A stretch of 14,901 nucleotides of DNA from Alphaproteobacteria bacterium (lineage in GTDB: Bacteria > Pseudomonadota > Alphaproteobacteria > Sphingomonadales > Sphingomonadaceae). The stretch is from the NCBI GenBank assembly GCA_018828205.1, contig JAHJWA010000211.1:1-14901 (forward strand), written 5' to 3'. Shown one piece after another: positions 14,027-14,901 of this stretch. Both the position numbers and the translations under genes were made by a program. How positions within the stretch are numbered: position 1 is the stretch's first letter; the number at the start of each line of letters is the position of its first letter. Below the pieces are notes generated by a model that was not told the origin of the DNA, made no database searches, and saw only the letters and a list, made by a program, of their open reading frames with translations.

Positions 14027-14901
14027 ATGTCCAGCATGGCTCATAAAACACTTACACTTGTCGCTCTTCTCGCCGGCGCCGCGCTGGCCCAACCCCTCGC
14101 CGCCCAGTCGACGGGCAGTTCACCCGAGTTCCGCACGACCATGGTTGCGATGCAGCCGGGCCAGATCGCCCAGTCGATCGAGCGCTGGAATTACCTGCGC
14201 GGGCAGCAGAACCTCGACTTCAGCGCCTATGCCAATTTCATTTCCGCCCATCCCGGCTTCCCCCAGCAGGCCGTGCTCCAGCAGCGCGCCGAGGCCGCTC
14301 TCGACCGCGATCCGGTCGGCCCAGAAACGCTGGTCGCCTTCTTCGATCGCAATCCGCCGCTGACCAACCCGGCCAAGGCGCGCTATGCGCTGGCGCTGGC
14401 GACGCAGAATCGCGAGGAAGCCTTCGCGATCGCGCGGGACGCCTGGCGCGGCGGCACGATGAGCGGGCCCGCCGAAGCCTATCTGGAGGGTCTTTACGGC
14501 GCCCGCTTCAGCGCGGAAGATCACGATGCGCGGATGAACGCGCTGCTGTGGCAGGGCGACAGCGAAGGCGCGGCCCGCCATGCAATGCGCGTCTCGCCAT
14601 CGCAGCGCGACCTCGGCATGGCGCGGCTGGCGCTGCTCCAGGGCACCGCCCCCTCCTCCGCGGGACTCTCGGTTCCCGACGATGCGCGATCCGACCCCGG
14701 CTATGTCTACAATCTGGTGCGCTATTATCGCACCAGCAACCAGATCCCCCAAGCGGTCGCTCTATTGACCAGCCGGCCGACTTTCACCCGTCCCGCTTTC
14801 AATGGCGAGGCGATGATCGGCGAGATGCTGCGCGTCGCGCGCGGCGCCAGCTCGGATCAGGCGGCGCGGATCGCCGGTTCGGTCGACGACCTGTTCGCGC
14901 C
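14027..14901 (+). CDS. Exported lytic transglycosylase-like protein, N-terminal part
   Basis: Open to the window edge; 291 codons are visible with no stop. The ATG at 14027 is preceded by AAGG (14019-14022) and AAGGAG (14009-14014); an ATG three codons later (14036) is an alternative. Residues 1-26 form a signal peptide: a short polar start with Lys7, a hydrophobic core (LTLVALLAGAALA) and cleavage likely after Ala21 (ALA) or Ala26. The rest is rich in short alpha-helical repeats with many Ala, Gln, Arg and Tyr-Ala pairs (SIERWNYLR, KARYALALATQNREEAFAIARDAWRGG, YNLVRYYRTSNQI), like the superhelical domain of soluble lytic murein transglycosylases. The catalytic SLT domain with its Glu would lie beyond the window, so the assignment rests on the N-terminal part and could instead be another periplasmic TPR-like protein. 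It diverges from dapA, which makes a peptidoglycan precursor. Confidence 0.7.
   Translation, partial: MSSMAHKTLTLVALLAGAALAQPLAAQSTGSSPEFRTTMVAMQPGQIAQSIERWNYLRGQQNLDFSAYANFISAHPGFPQQAVLQQRAEAALDRDPVGPETLVAFFDRNPPLTNPAKARYALALATQNREEAFAIARDAWRGGTMSGPAEAYLEGLYGARFSAEDHDARMNALLWQGDSEGAARHAMRVSPSQRDLGMARLALLQGTAPSSAGLSVPDDARSDPGYVYNLVRYYRTSNQIPQAVALLTSRPTFTRPAFNGEAMIGEMLRVARGASSDQAARIAGSVDDLFA

Noticed and set aside
13935..14051. N-terminal extension of DapA by 39 residues
   Set aside because: The extension has no family similarity, overlaps the start of the divergent exported protein, and the ATG at 13934 gives the canonical N-terminus and length.
1..14901. Mobile element, CRISPR array, phage or defence island
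   Set aside because: No transposase or integrase, no terminal repeats and no regularly spaced direct repeats were seen. Gene content and codon use are uniformly housekeeping-like.

Overview
The window looks like chromosomal core DNA from a high-GC alphaproteobacterium, most likely Sphingomonadales and perhaps Erythrobacteraceae. The reasons are the gene set (CckA, a eukaryote-type NADP isocitrate dehydrogenase, a DUF2062 protein overlapping cckA), very strong G/C preference at third codon positions, and an alphaproteobacterial SOS box (GTTC-N7-GTTC) in front of recA. Taxonomy is inferred from protein resemblance only. I saw no mobile element, CRISPR array, tRNA or rRNA.

Layout. Left plus-strand block (1-4415): the C-terminal half of icd, a GNAT/carbon-nitrogen hydrolase fusion, a CPA2-type cation:proton antiporter with a C-terminal TrkA-N domain, and a tiny hydrophilic protein whose start and frame are in conflict. 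Long minus-strand block (4430-13934, read right to left): dapA, smpB, a DUF2062 membrane protein overlapping cckA by 4 bp, cckA, recA, a glutathione S-transferase and alaS. At the right edge a plus-strand exported protein, probably a soluble lytic transglycosylase, diverges from dapA and runs off the window.

How the genes fit together. The minus block is housekeeping: lysine/peptidoglycan precursor synthesis (dapA), ribosome rescue (smpB), cell-cycle signalling (cckA), recombination and SOS response (recA), detoxification (GST) and translation (alaS). recA is the best-resolved transcription unit: a plausible promoter with an SOS operator across its -35 box, a good ribosome binding site, and strong hairpins after the stop, one of them terminator-like. 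DUF2062-cckA is probably translationally coupled. No intergenic stretch exceeds 300 bases; the largest is 7820-8063, between recA and the GST gene, and it holds three strong hairpins.

I do not see a clearly new multi-gene system. The points most worth a second look are the frame conflict in the small gene at 4215-4415, the overlapping GTTC/GAAC half-sites at the recA promoter, the hairpin-rich recA 3' region, and the acetyltransferase-amidohydrolase fusion with an unusual acetyl-CoA loop.
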